From contig NZ_CP011254.1 of the NCBI RefSeq assembly GCF_001006005.1, positions 4,092,001 to 4,156,000 on the forward strand: a stretch of DNA of 64,000 bases, in the 5' to 3' direction. The notes beneath the pieces were generated by a model. That model was given only the letters and a program-made list of their open reading frames with translations, searched no databases and was not told the origin of the DNA. Source of the stretch: Serratia fonticola (GTDB lineage: Bacteria > Pseudomonadota > Gammaproteobacteria > Enterobacterales > Enterobacteriaceae). Below are positions 1-10,037 of the stretch, piece after piece. The number at the start of each line of letters is the position of its first letter. The stretch's first letter is position 1. The position numbers and the translations under genes were made by a program.

Positions 1-3000
1 ATTTCTGCTCTGTTGCCCGCGCTGGAACAGCTGGCTGGTGAGTTGTTGATGCTGGATGCTCTAGAACGATTGACAAGAGAACAGCGCGATATCGTGAACA
101 AGAGAGAGGAGGTGGTCAGCGGACTAATCCATGCTTTCACTATGTTGCTTGATTTTCTTCCGCATAAACAGGCGGATATCCGTGAAAAAAGCCGGGCAGC
201 GCTGAGGGAAGAACTGGTGAAGGGCGCGCTGGACAGGTTATTGAGCGGACAGAAAACAGAAGAAGATCGTCAGTCGCAGGAGGCGAAAATACGGGCGATT
301 ATTCATACTTCTCCGCATTTGATGCGAATAAAGCTGCGGGAGCGACTGGAGTCATTTTTAACCGCTGGGTTGGCAAAGCTTCAGGAGCCTGTACAGCAAG
401 AATTGGACAGGGTTAGCTATATCTTAAAGAATGCACGAGGTTTCCTTTCTGAGGCTCCGAGTCATGCCATGCCAACGGGTCCTGCCCCTTTTCCGGTTGC
501 CAGTACCGATTTTCGACATAACGTCAAAAAGTGTTCTGAAATACTTTATACAATAGTGTCTCATCTCCAGGAGAAGCCAACGTCTCAGAAAGATGCAGTA
601 AAGCATGGAAGAGGAGAGCGATGGGGAGCGCAGGAGGTCATTCGTTGGTCTGTGCCCGCTAAAAAAATAATTACGTCTGCAGAAAATACAATCCGCGAGG
701 TGACAAATTATTTTGACCCTATCGAATTGTTCGATAAATCGACTCGCTCATTACCACGCTCACAATTAATTAGCTTTAATAAGGCTACTGCTAACATCAG
801 AGAACTGTGCCTGACGTTGAAGGAAATGAGTTTACCGCTTCAGGACCAGGCTATTCACCTGCAACGGACGGCACGACAGCTTAATAATGCAATTACGCTC
901 GCAAAAAATCAGGGAATTAAGGCGCTGGTGAATGTCGATACACCTGAGAACGCTGTGCTTGTCGAGCTTTTAATGCTCACTCATGACACCCCACAAGCCC
1001 AACTGATTCAGGCTATTCAGGCGGCACGGAACGTGGCACTGCAAGTGCAAAATGCCCCTGCAACCCCACAATTACCGCAGTCGGCAGTATCCACAGAAAC
1101 AGAAAAGGTTTTCCACCTCTTTATCCAGGAATTCATCAGCACTTTACAGTTGGCAGCCAGGCAACTGAATCAAACCCTGCAGTTAGCTGAAAATGACCTT
1201 CAGCAACAGAGTGTTACCGACAGCCTTAACCGTGTTATCAGAATCACCGGGAAAATGCAGAATGACCTCAGATATCAACTTGAATCCAGCACTGGTGTTT
1301 CACTCGACTCCGGCCGAGAGAGGCTCAATGAACAGAAGAACATATTCCTGCGAACACTGCATCCGGTAACCTGCATAACCGGAAAAAACCATACCCAATA
1401 CCCGGTCCTTACGCACAACGCTGATCAAGTCAGGATAAATAAAGTCCGCTTCAGTGAGATCCACCGGTCGATCCTGCCAATGTTGAATCAGGTAGAAAAA
1501 GTTCGTGTGGCAAATAGAATGCTCGAGATGGCCTTATCTACGTCAGGGAAAAAAAACGATTCAGGATACCAGGCACTCAACACCGCGATTCAAAAATGCA
1601 GAGGTCTTGATCTGAATGATATCCGCAATACAGGGGTCTACACGGTGCAGGTTTTAGGCTTGAAGGATATTGTTGTTTATCAACGGGGCGATATCGACGC
1701 TAACCACTCAACAACATTAGGTAAAGTAATTAGGAGGTTATCGGGAGAGTTGCAGGAAACTGCGGAGAGATTACAGATCGCCGCAGGGAGCGCGGCCTGG
1801 TCAGCAGATGAAAATAAACAAAAGCTTAAGCTGGAAGTGACCAGAATGACAAAACAGCTGGAGACAATCAAAGCTGAAATTAAAAATGTGGTTTGGGCTG
1901 CCACGGGAATACGGCTACATAATAACCCGCGGGAAGGCATGATAGCGAAGGATGCGGGTGAGTGGCTTGCCGTTATCAGGAAAGAGTGGGACGGAAAATA
2001 TACAAAGCAAGAAATAAATAAGGAGATAGAAAACATTATCCGATGCATCAGCAAAGAGTTTGCGAGCGAAGATGATCCTGAGGGGCAACTGTTCAATACA
2101 AGGATCATGCTGGCGTTAAAGGATGCAGAAGGAGAAGGGATTGCGTGGCCCCTAACAGCAGAGGCGCACCTTGGAGGGACAAAAGCTAACAAAGCCTATA
2201 TCCAGGCTTGGGCTGAAAAACGACTGACTTACGGCATGTTATATAATCTTTTGATTCATGGGTCTATAGCAGCGATGTTTTCTGTGCACAAGAGTTTACG
2301 GGGTTCTCCCCTGCGTTTACTGAATCTTCTACTGACTCCCATAAGGTTGGAAATGACCCGGCATGCAATGGAAAAAGTCAGACCAGGAAATCCACGACCG
2401 TCGGCACTTATTGCTGAGTATGAATCACGGGAGAAATTCCAGGCTGCGGTACGGCTGATTTCAATGCTTTCTCCCCAGTTCCCAAAAACAGTGGTAGCGA
2501 TTGGAATTACCGCTACGGGTATCTTGGAAGGGGGGGGATACCGAGATGAGTTCCTGAAGAGGGCGGTATCCAGACTGCCGGGCGATCTGTTCTGGGTCGG
2601 CGGGTTTGTGGGCTGGGGTGCTGGGGTGCAGGCTTGCCAGAGACATACCGTTGATGGGAAAGTGACAGATGAACAGATTACGGCAGAAATGCTGGCTGTG
2701 CTGCGAAAGCAACTTGAAAACACGCAAACCACAGGAGGAAATAAGCAGGTGATTGCTTATGAATCTGACTTTAAAGGTTTACTAGAAAAAGAAAAAAAAC
2801 CGCAGTTACAATCCTATCTTTCCCAGACGCTTGAAACACGTCAGGTTGGCAAAAAGGGGGGGGCAATAACATTCAGTGATGCGCAAAAGACTGAAGCATT
2901 GAAATGGTGGCTGACTTATAAATGGATGGGGACAAATATAAAACCTGAAGGAGCTCCGTATTTCCCTGAAGAAGGGGTTTCATATAGCACTGGTAAGTCT

Positions 3001-6000
3001 AATGTGATCTGTATCAATGGTTTGTTATGGAATTTACATTACGATAGGAGAAAAAATGTCTTTGAGATAGAAAACGCTTGGAAAGAGCGAATCATAATTA
3101 CTTATGATGAAAATGCCAGTCCAATGTTGGATAATACTGATAATTTTAATGAGTATCTGAACTTTTTAAATGAGGAGAAGAACGAAAAAGTAATTTCAGA
3201 TTTGACGGTCATTTATAATGAAAATAAAAACCTTTCAGGTAATATTGACATCATGGAGAATGAAGTTAAAAAAATAAAAAATAGAAAATTCACCTTCCCG
3301 TACTACGGGTGTGATCCTGATATTGTTGCTGTAAATAGGCGCGCTGCAAAAAACTTTAACAAAAAAAAAGAAGCCGACATAAAAAATATCGGCCACAAAA
3401 TAAATAACCTTAAAAACAAAATTAATATTTGTGAAAAAAAGATGATTGATGTGCTGCATCCTGCTTTGGAGTGGTATCTAAGAAACGAAATGGAAAAAAT
3501 ACAATATTCTATTGAGAGCGCAACTAAACCGACGCAGGGGATGATAATTACAAAAAACAGTAAACAGTACATATATCTATTTGATTCCTTCTGGTTGGTG
3601 TCTGAGAAATATCAACAGGGACAGTATGATATAGGTTCAGATAATGAAACTGTTAAGATTAGAAAGATTGGAAACAAATATGTTATCGATCATAATGATT
3701 ATGCTTTTAAATTATACCTGAATGATATGAACAGGATTCAGGCCGAGCACAAGAAAAATATTTCTGAGATAGATAAATTAAACCGTATTGACATTACAAC
3801 GTATTTTGGTAAAAACTGGAAGGAAACAGTAAGTAAAAAAATAGCAGACGATAAATGTTTCATTCATTTTGATATAAAAAAAATGATTACTGAAACCTCT
3901 AGTGGTGACCCTTTTATTCAGGCTGAGTTTTCGAGAATATTTTCATTGACTCACCTTTGTGATGCAAAAAAAACAGAAGTAAGCGGGTGTGATATTGAGC
4001 AGTTTATAAATTTAGTTCAGATAATACATCAATATGTATCCAGTAAAGATATCAGCGATAAATCCAGGTTGGCAGCTTCTAACTGGCTATCAAAATTACT
4101 AAAAGTGGCTCGTGACTACGACGGGGCAGAGTTGGTTTCCTTTGTTGAGAATTATCTCACAGTTATTGATGCTAAAGAGAATGTTATACCGGGTGATAAA
4201 CTCTATTATGACGCTTTAGGTACGTATTTATTTGGGGGCTCAGATGCCTTAACAGAGGAGAAACGACGACTACAGTTCCAGGAAAGATATTTAGAAAAAA
4301 CTATTGTCCTTAAAGAGAATAGCAAGATAAGAAGTAATCAATTAGGAGCGAAAATGGAGCTAAGCATGCTATCAACCGCAAAAAAAAGACATGAGGAGGA
4401 GGTTTTAAGTAAAAACAAAAAAATACAGGATGAAATAGATAATCTGAAAACTAGTCTAGAAGAGGTCAGGTTAAATATAGAAAGGTTAAAAAAAGACAAA
4501 AGCTCACCATTACAATTCGCAGACATGATCAACTTTATGAAAGAGTTATATTCTGTGAGAGTCGATGATAGCGCAATGCCGGATTTTACACAAAAAATCC
4601 TGATGTCGAAAAAACTATTGTCTGAAGGGAAGGATACTGAGTCTGCCATTTTACGAAGTAAAGCCCGATATATTCAGGAGTTAATGGCCCAATCCAAATT
4701 GTATAACATGTTATGTGGGTTATTTACTACCAATGACATTACAAAAAAAATTACTCGCCACCATGACTATAGGGATATTGAAAGCGCAATATCACAAGCA
4801 GATGATTTTATTAAAGAAACCAAAGGAATAAACCACGAAGACATAATACACATACAAGCTATTTTTTATTATATAATAAAGCATGGAGTCATCAATAAAT
4901 CTGAGCTTCTGAGTGTGAATCCCCAGCACTTTTACTTTGAATACATAGGCGATATGGTTAAACTCCACCCAATCAAAGTTAATGAACAACCGGATGGTTA
5001 TTTTTCAAGGTTGACATTTTTTCACAGAAAACAATTTGAGTCTCAGTTTTATTTTAATGAACAATTCAATAAATATAAGGAAAAATATGCCAATTATGAA
5101 GCTTCAGTTATTGCAAGGATACTATTCAAACTTATTCCTGACGCTCCCTCTGAAAGTGAATTGTATAAAAAACCTAAGTGGGTAAAGAAATTTAATACTA
5201 TCGGAAATAAAAATGACAGCATTTATGTGATTTCATCAGGAGATGATAAATTCCTTGTTGTCTCATGTGTCAATAATATGTTTCTTGCTAACATACATCA
5301 AGGAAAGGATCTCCCCTCATTTTTCTTAAGAGACCCGCTGGAGATTCATGGCAAAGGGGCCTATAAGATAGGTTTCCCTGGGCCTGATATAAACTCAAAT
5401 GCTATCTTAAGTACCGAAGAACTAAACTCCTTTCAGAAAGAATTACGAAATTTTATGAAAACACACCAGGGAGTTACATTTGAAGGCAGTGTAAATATAC
5501 AAGGAGATGCGTTAGAAACAAACGATAAAAACATTGCAGATTCCTTCGTCTCTGTTATTGAAAATGCCATTTTATCCTTTACTGACACTCAGAAAATGGC
5601 ACTTGATGAGACGGGGATTATGCATCAAATTGCTCAGATGGTCATACCATTCTATGATACAATTTATACTGCAATTAATGACAGTGGACATCGGTGGGAT
5701 TTTAGAGATACATTGTCCATTATGAATGATGTTATTTCTCTTTTATGCGTATGTGCAGAGTTAGGTGTTAAAATAAGTAGCGGTGTAGTTAAAGATTCGA
5801 CAGCGGCTGCTATCGGGGAATACGCTGCCGGACATAGTCGGGGCATACGATTAATTAATGCAGCAAGAAAAACTAATATTCTTAAAAATAAACAAGATAT
5901 TGCAAAGGTTATTGCGCGTGATGCCGCTGAGTTCATCCTAAATCCATTGCCATTTTCCCCTCGTGACGTGTTCTCTTTCACCCGGGGAGGGAATGGAAGT

Positions 6001-6852
6001 AGTATATTCTCAATGCAACAAAACGCCGCAATTAATAGTAAGTATGCTGTTGAAGATATAGGTGGAAATAGTATTGGCTTTATCTCACTAAGACCAATGG
6101 AAAACCAGATCAAAAACAACAGGGATATATTTAAAGGAGTGTATATTAATGACACTGATGGGAACTATTACATCTCCAGTAATTCACAATTATACCAGGT
6201 CAGATGGTCAGATGCTGAAAATACCTGGCGAATTGTCGATCCAGCTGACTCTGGTATCTATCACTGGACACCGGCTGTAAGGTTGGACAATAATTCTGAA
6301 TGGAGCATGAATTTTTCAGTTGATCTAAAAGGGGGGAGGGGGCCATTTTCTCAGCGTAGGAGCACTGTTACGGAGACGTCAAAGGAACTCCATAATCTTA
6401 GTGAGCAGGCAGAATTTAATAAACTATCTGACAAAGAAAAAAAAGCCAACAGTATAAAACTAATAAAAAGCAAAGATTCTCAGTATCAATATTTTTTTGA
6501 TCTAAGTGGTACTGAAAGGCGACTCAATATCGTTGGCCATGGAAACCGGCATGCGATGCGATTTAAAGGAGATTGTAGCGGTGCACATGAGTATTCTCCG
6601 CAACAATTTGCAACATTGATTTTGCCTTTTGTTAAAGCTAATAATGTATCAGAAATTCGGTTGATAAGTTGCTGGGCAGGCAAAACAGGATATGCTCAAC
6701 AGCTAGCAAATATTTTAAAGATCCCAGTAAAAGCGCCTATGGGAAAAGTTGCAACATTAGAAGTCATGCCGGGAAGATATTGGTTTTTGGATAAACCTTT
6801 TAACGCAACATATCCTGATATGCATGAGTGGAGAGTATTTAGGCCTCTATAG
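1..6852 (+). CDS. Very large toxin-like protein with C-terminal C80-like cysteine protease region (5' end outside window)
   Basis: The reading frame is open at the left edge, so the start lies outside; 2279 residues remain if counted from the TTG at 13. Most of it is helical and charged, with coiled-coil-rich stretches around residues 1430-1510. I recognise no domain in the first 2000 residues. Near the end the motif NIVGHGNRH (His about 2176) is followed 44 residues later by LISCWAG (Cys about 2220). A GHG...SC pair with this spacing matches the His/Cys dyad of the C80 autoprocessing protease of MARTX and TcdA/TcdB toxins (about 45-49 residues apart). In those toxins the protease is internal; here it is C-terminal. 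Two G8 tracts lie inside the gene (2530-2537, 2856-2863). Base composition is mosaic, the middle third being very AT-rich. It could be a secreted toxin or a giant type III effector; which one is unknown. Confidence 0.6.
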   Translation: MSALLPALEQLAGELLMLDALERLTREQRDIVNKREEVVSGLIHAFTMLLDFLPHKQADIREKSRAALREELVKGALDRLLSGQKTEEDRQSQEAKIRAIIHTSPHLMRIKLRERLESFLTAGLAKLQEPVQQELDRVSYILKNARGFLSEAPSHAMPTGPAPFPVASTDFRHNVKKCSEILYTIVSHLQEKPTSQKDAVKHGRGERWGAQEVIRWSVPAKKIITSAENTIREVTNYFDPIELFDKSTRSLPRSQLISFNKATANIRELCLTLKEMSLPLQDQAIHLQRTARQLNNAITLAKNQGIKALVNVDTPENAVLVELLMLTHDTPQAQLIQAIQAARNVALQVQNAPATPQLPQSAVSTETEKVFHLFIQEFISTLQLAARQLNQTLQLAENDLQQQSVTDSLNRVIRITGKMQNDLRYQLESSTGVSLDSGRERLNEQKNIFLRTLHPVTCITGKNHTQYPVLTHNADQVRINKVRFSEIHRSILPMLNQVEKVRVANRMLEMALSTSGKKNDSGYQALNTAIQKCRGLDLNDIRNTGVYTVQVLGLKDIVVYQRGDIDANHSTTLGKVIRRLSGELQETAERLQIAAGSAAWSADENKQKLKLEVTRMTKQLETIKAEIKNVVWAATGIRLHNNPREGMIAKDAGEWLAVIRKEWDGKYTKQEINKEIENIIRCISKEFASEDDPEGQLFNTRIMLALKDAEGEGIAWPLTAEAHLGGTKANKAYIQAWAEKRLTYGMLYNLLIHGSIAAMFSVHKSLRGSPLRLLNLLLTPIRLEMTRHAMEKVRPGNPRPSALIAEYESREKFQAAVRLISMLSPQFPKTVVAIGITATGILEGGGYRDEFLKRAVSRLPGDLFWVGGFVGWGAGVQACQRHTVDGKVTDEQITAEMLAVLRKQLENTQTTGGNKQVIAYESDFKGLLEKEKKPQLQSYLSQTLETRQVGKKGGAITFSDAQKTEALKWWLTYKWMGTNIKPEGAPYFPEEGVSYSTGKSNVICINGLLWNLHYDRRKNVFEIENAWKERIIITYDENASPMLDNTDNFNEYLNFLNEEKNEKVISDLTVIYNENKNLSGNIDIMENEVKKIKNRKFTFPYYGCDPDIVAVNRRAAKNFNKKKEADIKNIGHKINNLKNKINICEKKMIDVLHPALEWYLRNEMEKIQYSIESATKPTQGMIITKNSKQYIYLFDSFWLVSEKYQQGQYDIGSDNETVKIRKIGNKYVIDHNDYAFKLYLNDMNRIQAEHKKNISEIDKLNRIDITTYFGKNWKETVSKKIADDKCFIHFDIKKMITETSSGDPFIQAEFSRIFSLTHLCDAKKTEVSGCDIEQFINLVQIIHQYVSSKDISDKSRLAASNWLSKLLKVARDYDGAELVSFVENYLTVIDAKENVIPGDKLYYDALGTYLFGGSDALTEEKRRLQFQERYLEKTIVLKENSKIRSNQLGAKMELSMLSTAKKRHEEEVLSKNKKIQDEIDNLKTSLEEVRLNIERLKKDKSSPLQFADMINFMKELYSVRVDDSAMPDFTQKILMSKKLLSEGKDTESAILRSKARYIQELMAQSKLYNMLCGLFTTNDITKKITRHHDYRDIESAISQADDFIKETKGINHEDIIHIQAIFYYIIKHGVINKSELLSVNPQHFYFEYIGDMVKLHPIKVNEQPDGYFSRLTFFHRKQFESQFYFNEQFNKYKEKYANYEASVIARILFKLIPDAPSESELYKKPKWVKKFNTIGNKNDSIYVISSGDDKFLVVSCVNNMFLANIHQGKDLPSFFLRDPLEIHGKGAYKIGFPGPDINSNAILSTEELNSFQKELRNFMKTHQGVTFEGSVNIQGDALETNDKNIADSFVSVIENAILSFTDTQKMALDETGIMHQIAQMVIPFYDTIYTAINDSGHRWDFRDTLSIMNDVISLLCVCAELGVKISSGVVKDSTAAAIGEYAAGHSRGIRLINAARKTNILKNKQDIAKVIARDAAEFILNPLPFSPRDVFSFTRGGNGSSIFSMQQNAAINSKYAVEDIGGNSIGFISLRPMENQIKNNRDIFKGVYINDTDGNYYISSNSQLYQVRWSDAENTWRIVDPADSGIYHWTPAVRLDNNSEWSMNFSVDLKGGRGPFSQRRSTVTETSKELHNLSEQAEFNKLSDKEKKANSIKLIKSKDSQYQYFFDLSGTERRLNIVGHGNRHAMRFKGDCSGAHEYSPQQFATLILPFVKANNVSEIRLISCWAGKTGYAQQLANILKIPVKAPMGKVATLEVMPGRYWFLDKPFNATYPDMHEWRVFRPL
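2530..2537 (+). repeat. G8 homopolymer in large toxin gene
   Basis: Eight consecutive G inside the reading frame (Glu-Gly-Gly-Gly-Tyr). A second G8 lies at 2856-2863. A one-base slip in either would truncate the protein. Confidence 0.85.
2856..2863 (+). repeat. G8 homopolymer in large toxin gene
   Basis: Five A followed by eight G inside the reading frame (Lys-Lys-Gly-Gly-Ala). It is a potential slippage site, like the other long G tracts of the island. Confidence 0.85.
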
Positions 6853-7074
6853 TATTGGCTCAGGCTTGATTGAGCCTATCCATAATTAGATCCTGTAAAC
6901 GATTCTGTGAACTGCCACTGTATAAAAGGTGACCGCTTAGGCGGTTACCGAACTCGATAATAAAATGACTCATTGTCGCCATCAGTTCTGGTTCGGCATA
7001 CTCCATTTTTCGAAAAATCTTGTTTATCAGACTTGGCCTGTCAGAGTTATAGGTAGGCGACGATCAACATAACT

Positions 7075-7146
7075 GAACCGCCGTATACGAACTCGTATGT
7101 ACGGTGGTGTGGGGGGAGGCTGGTTGTAAGACCAGCCCCTATCCCG
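7075..7146 (+). mobile_element. Group II intron 3' remnant (domains V and VI)
   Basis: Positions 7077-7089 pair with 7094-7108 as a 13-bp stem closed by a four-base loop, interrupted by a two-base GT bulge (7099-7100) five pairs from the loop; this is the canonical domain V shape. A second stem follows (GGCTGGT at 7118, ACCAGCC at 7131) with the G-rich 7111-7117 facing CCCCTATCCC, as in domain VI. No reverse transcriptase frame lies upstream, so only the 3' end of an intron survives. The rest of 6853-7298 holds no intact gene; a minus-strand frame of about 55 codons (roughly 6860-7025) is open but unrecognised. Confidence 0.75.
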
Positions 7147-7298
7147 ATACAATGAGCTTTTTATGATATTATTATGTGCATCCACTATGTATTATCAAAA
7201 AGAATCACACCATAAGCGGGTAGCTAAATTAACCGGTTTAAATATTTGTACTCGATATTTTACATAACTTGAGTTCCACCATGGAGAATTTATAAGAA

Positions 7299-8003
7299 AT
7301 GCAGATTAACAACAATAGTGCTAAACATTTAACAAAATTAATTTCGCAATGTGAAAGCCTGATCAACAAGCCAACTACCTCTCAACTAAAATCAATGGTG
7401 TCGCTAGTGAAAAAAGTTGATAACGAGCCTGGCACAATACCTCTTGATAAATTTAAATCGATACGAGCAAATATGGAGAAAGTCAGTGGTTTTACATCCT
7501 CGTATTCAGCTAAAGCTCAAGTTAAGAATGATATGTTAGATAAGGTTTATACATGTCTAACGAATAAATTATCTACTGAAGGTAAAAACGAAGTACGTAG
7601 TCAAGAGAAGTCACTGAGGAAACAAACCATTGATAGAATGAGTGTTGTCATTGACAAATTGAACGAAAAAATCGATAAAGCGGGTGAACGTAGAATAATT
7701 GAATTGGAATCTGATAGAAACCACTTAATCTTTGCCGGTCATTTACTTATAGATGCTAATAAGCGTGATAATATAAGCATGTTTTCATACAAGGAAAGTG
7801 CTAATGAGACTGCAATACTCGAAAGGTATGATCCTACTCCGCAGCGTCGTAATGGCGTCTCAGGCCCGTGGGAGAGTGTGATCTTGGATCAACACGCCAA
7901 ATCACCACTCGAAAAGAATGATCCTACTCTGCAGCGTCGGAATGCCGTCCAACACTCGCAGGGTTTGACCTCGGAACTACTCGACAAACTAATTAAAAAA
8001 TAG
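7299..8003 (+). CDS. Hypothetical helical protein (234 aa) with a C-terminal repeat; effector candidate
   Basis: Function unknown. The first 150 residues look helical and lysine-rich. The tail holds two copies of a short unit (DPTPQRRNGV near residue 185 and DPTLQRRNAV near 208), encoded by two similar segments around 7822-7862 and 7908-7949. There is no signal peptide or membrane segment. A weak GGAG lies about 15 bases before the ATG. It stands alone with its own terminator at 8031-8060. Its position beside the toxin-like gene, low GC and repeat tail suggest a secreted effector or chaperone-like protein, but this is inference only. Confidence 0.55.
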   Translation: MQINNNSAKHLTKLISQCESLINKPTTSQLKSMVSLVKKVDNEPGTIPLDKFKSIRANMEKVSGFTSSYSAKAQVKNDMLDKVYTCLTNKLSTEGKNEVRSQEKSLRKQTIDRMSVVIDKLNEKIDKAGERRIIELESDRNHLIFAGHLLIDANKRDNISMFSYKESANETAILERYDPTPQRRNGVSGPWESVILDQHAKSPLEKNDPTLQRRNAVQHSQGLTSELLDKLIKK

Positions 8004-8030
8004 ACAGCATAAATTAATACGATAAGCAAT

Positions 8031-8060
8031 GGGCATTCAATGGAATGGATGCCTATTTTA
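8031..8060 (+). terminator. Rho-independent terminator after 7299-8003
   Basis: GGCATTC pairs with GGATGCC (one G-T pair) around an eight-base loop and is followed by TATTTTAT. It lies 30 bases beyond the stop codon of the upstream gene. Confidence 0.6.
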
Positions 8061-8244
8061 TGCGCGTAGCTGTATCCCGGTATAATGGTCTGTTCAGTTC
8101 TTCATGAGAATTGATTACCCTGTTAATATTGCTTCAAAAATGATGTATTTTATCCGGGATAGCTGTTTGGCCTGTTACGCAGTTGTACCTTTAAAAGAAG
8201 TTTTACGCGTAATGAAATAATATATTTGACAGATTAGGTAAATA

Positions 8245-9036
8245 ATGACATTGAAAATCATAAAGCTTGGTCCTATTGAAAAACAGATTGTAGCAACCCG
8301 CATTGAGCTTGAGTGTGCATCTAAAATAGCTAAGAAGCCGCTTAAAAAGCTCAGTGATATGATCAAACTTCATGTCGTTAAAAACAGCCATGATATCATC
8401 CGCGGAATGGGTAGAAATCCCCACGACATTGAGCGATGCTTGGATAATCTTGCCCAAAAACTGAAAGATAAAAGCGCTGATATTGATGGGAAGAAACGAG
8501 TCATGTTAAATGAGATAAAGGGAAATGTCTTGCCTGAGTCAGTCCGCAATGAGTTTTGCGTGTTGGGCTATAAGCTAACTAAAGTAATTGGTAAGCAAGT
8601 TGCCGCAAACCTAGATTTTGATACGATCTCAATTACTAGATCAAACATTAAGTCGGATCTCGATGTACTTTGCGGTGAATTGAAGCATTTGAATAACCAA
8701 CGAGGAACAGCGGTATGTAGGAGTCGGAGTGTTGACCACATTCGTAACGAAGTAGGCGGAGAGCTAAATGATGCAGCACATGATCTGAATCGATCAAAAT
8801 CCATAGAGGACGAACTTGCACCGATGACAAAGCAGTTGAATGAGATTAAATCTAATAAAATACATTATAATATTATTAACTTACTTAGCATTCAAAATAA
8901 GTTGGAAAATGAAGAGGTTAATTTATCTAATGATATCATCAATTTAGTAAAATGGGAAAGAAAACTGAAAGACGAAATGGTTCAAATAAAAGATATGGCT
9001 AAAAGAAATAATATCAGCTTAGATATTAGCTCGTAA
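8245..9036 (+). CDS. Hypothetical helical protein (263 aa); effector candidate
   Basis: Function unknown. The ATG is preceded by TTAGGTAAATA, a usable ribosome binding site. The protein is almost entirely predicted helix, rich in Lys, Asn and Ile, with coiled-coil-like heptads in the last 60 residues. Two Arg/Ser motifs stand out (CRSRSVDHIR near residue 155, NRSKSIEDEL near 180), and a similar Arg-Ser pair occurs in the next gene. There is no signal peptide or membrane segment. Size, composition and spacing match its neighbours at 7299 and 9407, so the three may be a related set, although I see no clear full-length homology between them. Confidence 0.55.
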   Translation: MTLKIIKLGPIEKQIVATRIELECASKIAKKPLKKLSDMIKLHVVKNSHDIIRGMGRNPHDIERCLDNLAQKLKDKSADIDGKKRVMLNEIKGNVLPESVRNEFCVLGYKLTKVIGKQVAANLDFDTISITRSNIKSDLDVLCGELKHLNNQRGTAVCRSRSVDHIRNEVGGELNDAAHDLNRSKSIEDELAPMTKQLNEIKSNKIHYNIINLLSIQNKLENEEVNLSNDIINLVKWERKLKDEMVQIKDMAKRNNISLDISS

Positions 9037-9406
9037 TCCTCTTCTTGGATAACGTTACTCTAAGGGGATAGTTGTTAACTATCAATGCTTGGACTTCGCA
9101 CATTTTGGCACTTGAACTAAGTGGGTTAGTACTTACGACTCATGATCGTTGGTTCAAGTACAACAGAGTGCTCCAGCAAACGTTTTTTAGCCTGCGAAGA
9201 TGGGATTATCCGGAGTGGCTGGAAAGCGTTTACTGGAGCGCATATTTAGCGTTGATACGCGCTAGGGGATCTCTTAGAGGAGCGTTCCTTTTAGGAGGAA
9301 ATCATCGCCGGAAAGATCGGCATCACTTCGAACTTTGGCATGCGTTAGACCTCTTTATATCATGGTCCTTCGTATGTTATTTTTATGTATAAATAAAAGG
9401 TATTGT

Positions 9407-9829
9407 ATGAATGCAGGTCCACTTTCAGCACATATTTATATTTCTAACCTCTATACAACCTCATTAATTGAGAACCGAGTCAGTAGTAGTCCGTTAGAAA
9501 AAACACTCAAGTTAGTGAAAAATAGTGTCATTAATTCTTCAGAGTGCAGTGTCACTTTATTCGAACTTGATCGTATTAAAAATGTTTTATTACGACAAAA
9601 CAGTAAGGTTTTAGAAAAAAAAGAAGCTATAATTCAAGAACTGGTTTCCATAATAGCAGAAAAGTTGCCAGAACAAAAATTTGCTAGATGTAGGAGTGAT
9701 ATGCAACTATTCCGAAAGTCACACTCATCCGATTTTGGTTTTGCTTCCTTATTAGACTTGGGGAATCTCAGTAACGAAGAATTAGCGCGTGTATACTACT
9801 TAAATCGTCCGGGAGAGTCAGATGTGTGA
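9407..9829 (+). CDS. Hypothetical small protein (140 aa)
   Basis: Function unknown. The start at 9407 is chosen because AAAAGG sits seven bases upstream; the frame extends further 5' but without a comparable site. The N-terminal 100 residues are helical. A motif CRSDMQLFRKSHSSDFG occurs near residue 97, loosely echoing the Arg/Ser motifs of the gene at 8245. There is no signal peptide. The DNA between 9037 and 9406 contains an open frame but nothing I recognise. About 40-70 bases after the stop, an inverted repeat (GATAGATATCTATC) followed by a T-run at about 9892 could terminate transcription. Confidence 0.45.
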   Translation: MNAGPLSAHIYISNLYTTSLIENRVSSSPLEKTLKLVKNSVINSSECSVTLFELDRIKNVLLRQNSKVLEKKEAIIQELVSIIAEKLPEQKFARCRSDMQLFRKSHSSDFGFASLLDLGNLSNEELARVYYLNRPGESDV

Positions 9830-10037
9830 GAGGGGGGACGGTTGCGAGAGGTAAGGTTCGGCGGGGATAGATATCTATCGCCTTCCGTCGGTTTTTTGGC
9901 CTAGACGCAAAAAAACGACGGGAAGAAATGATACCAGCCTAGAACCAGAAAAGCGGTTAGGCCGAATGAGTGTTTATTGATAGAACGGTTCGGATAAATG
10001 TTATATTTAATTTACTCTGTCAATGAGGAAGGAATTC

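Noticed and set aside
9072..9392. 106-codon plus-strand frame starting with TTG
   Set aside because: No homology recognised, weak initiation, unusual Trp/Arg/His-rich composition; probably not coding.
9829..9900. G-rich hairpin region considered as a second group II intron remnant
   Set aside because: It lacks a domain V stem with two-base bulge; at most a terminator-like inverted repeat.
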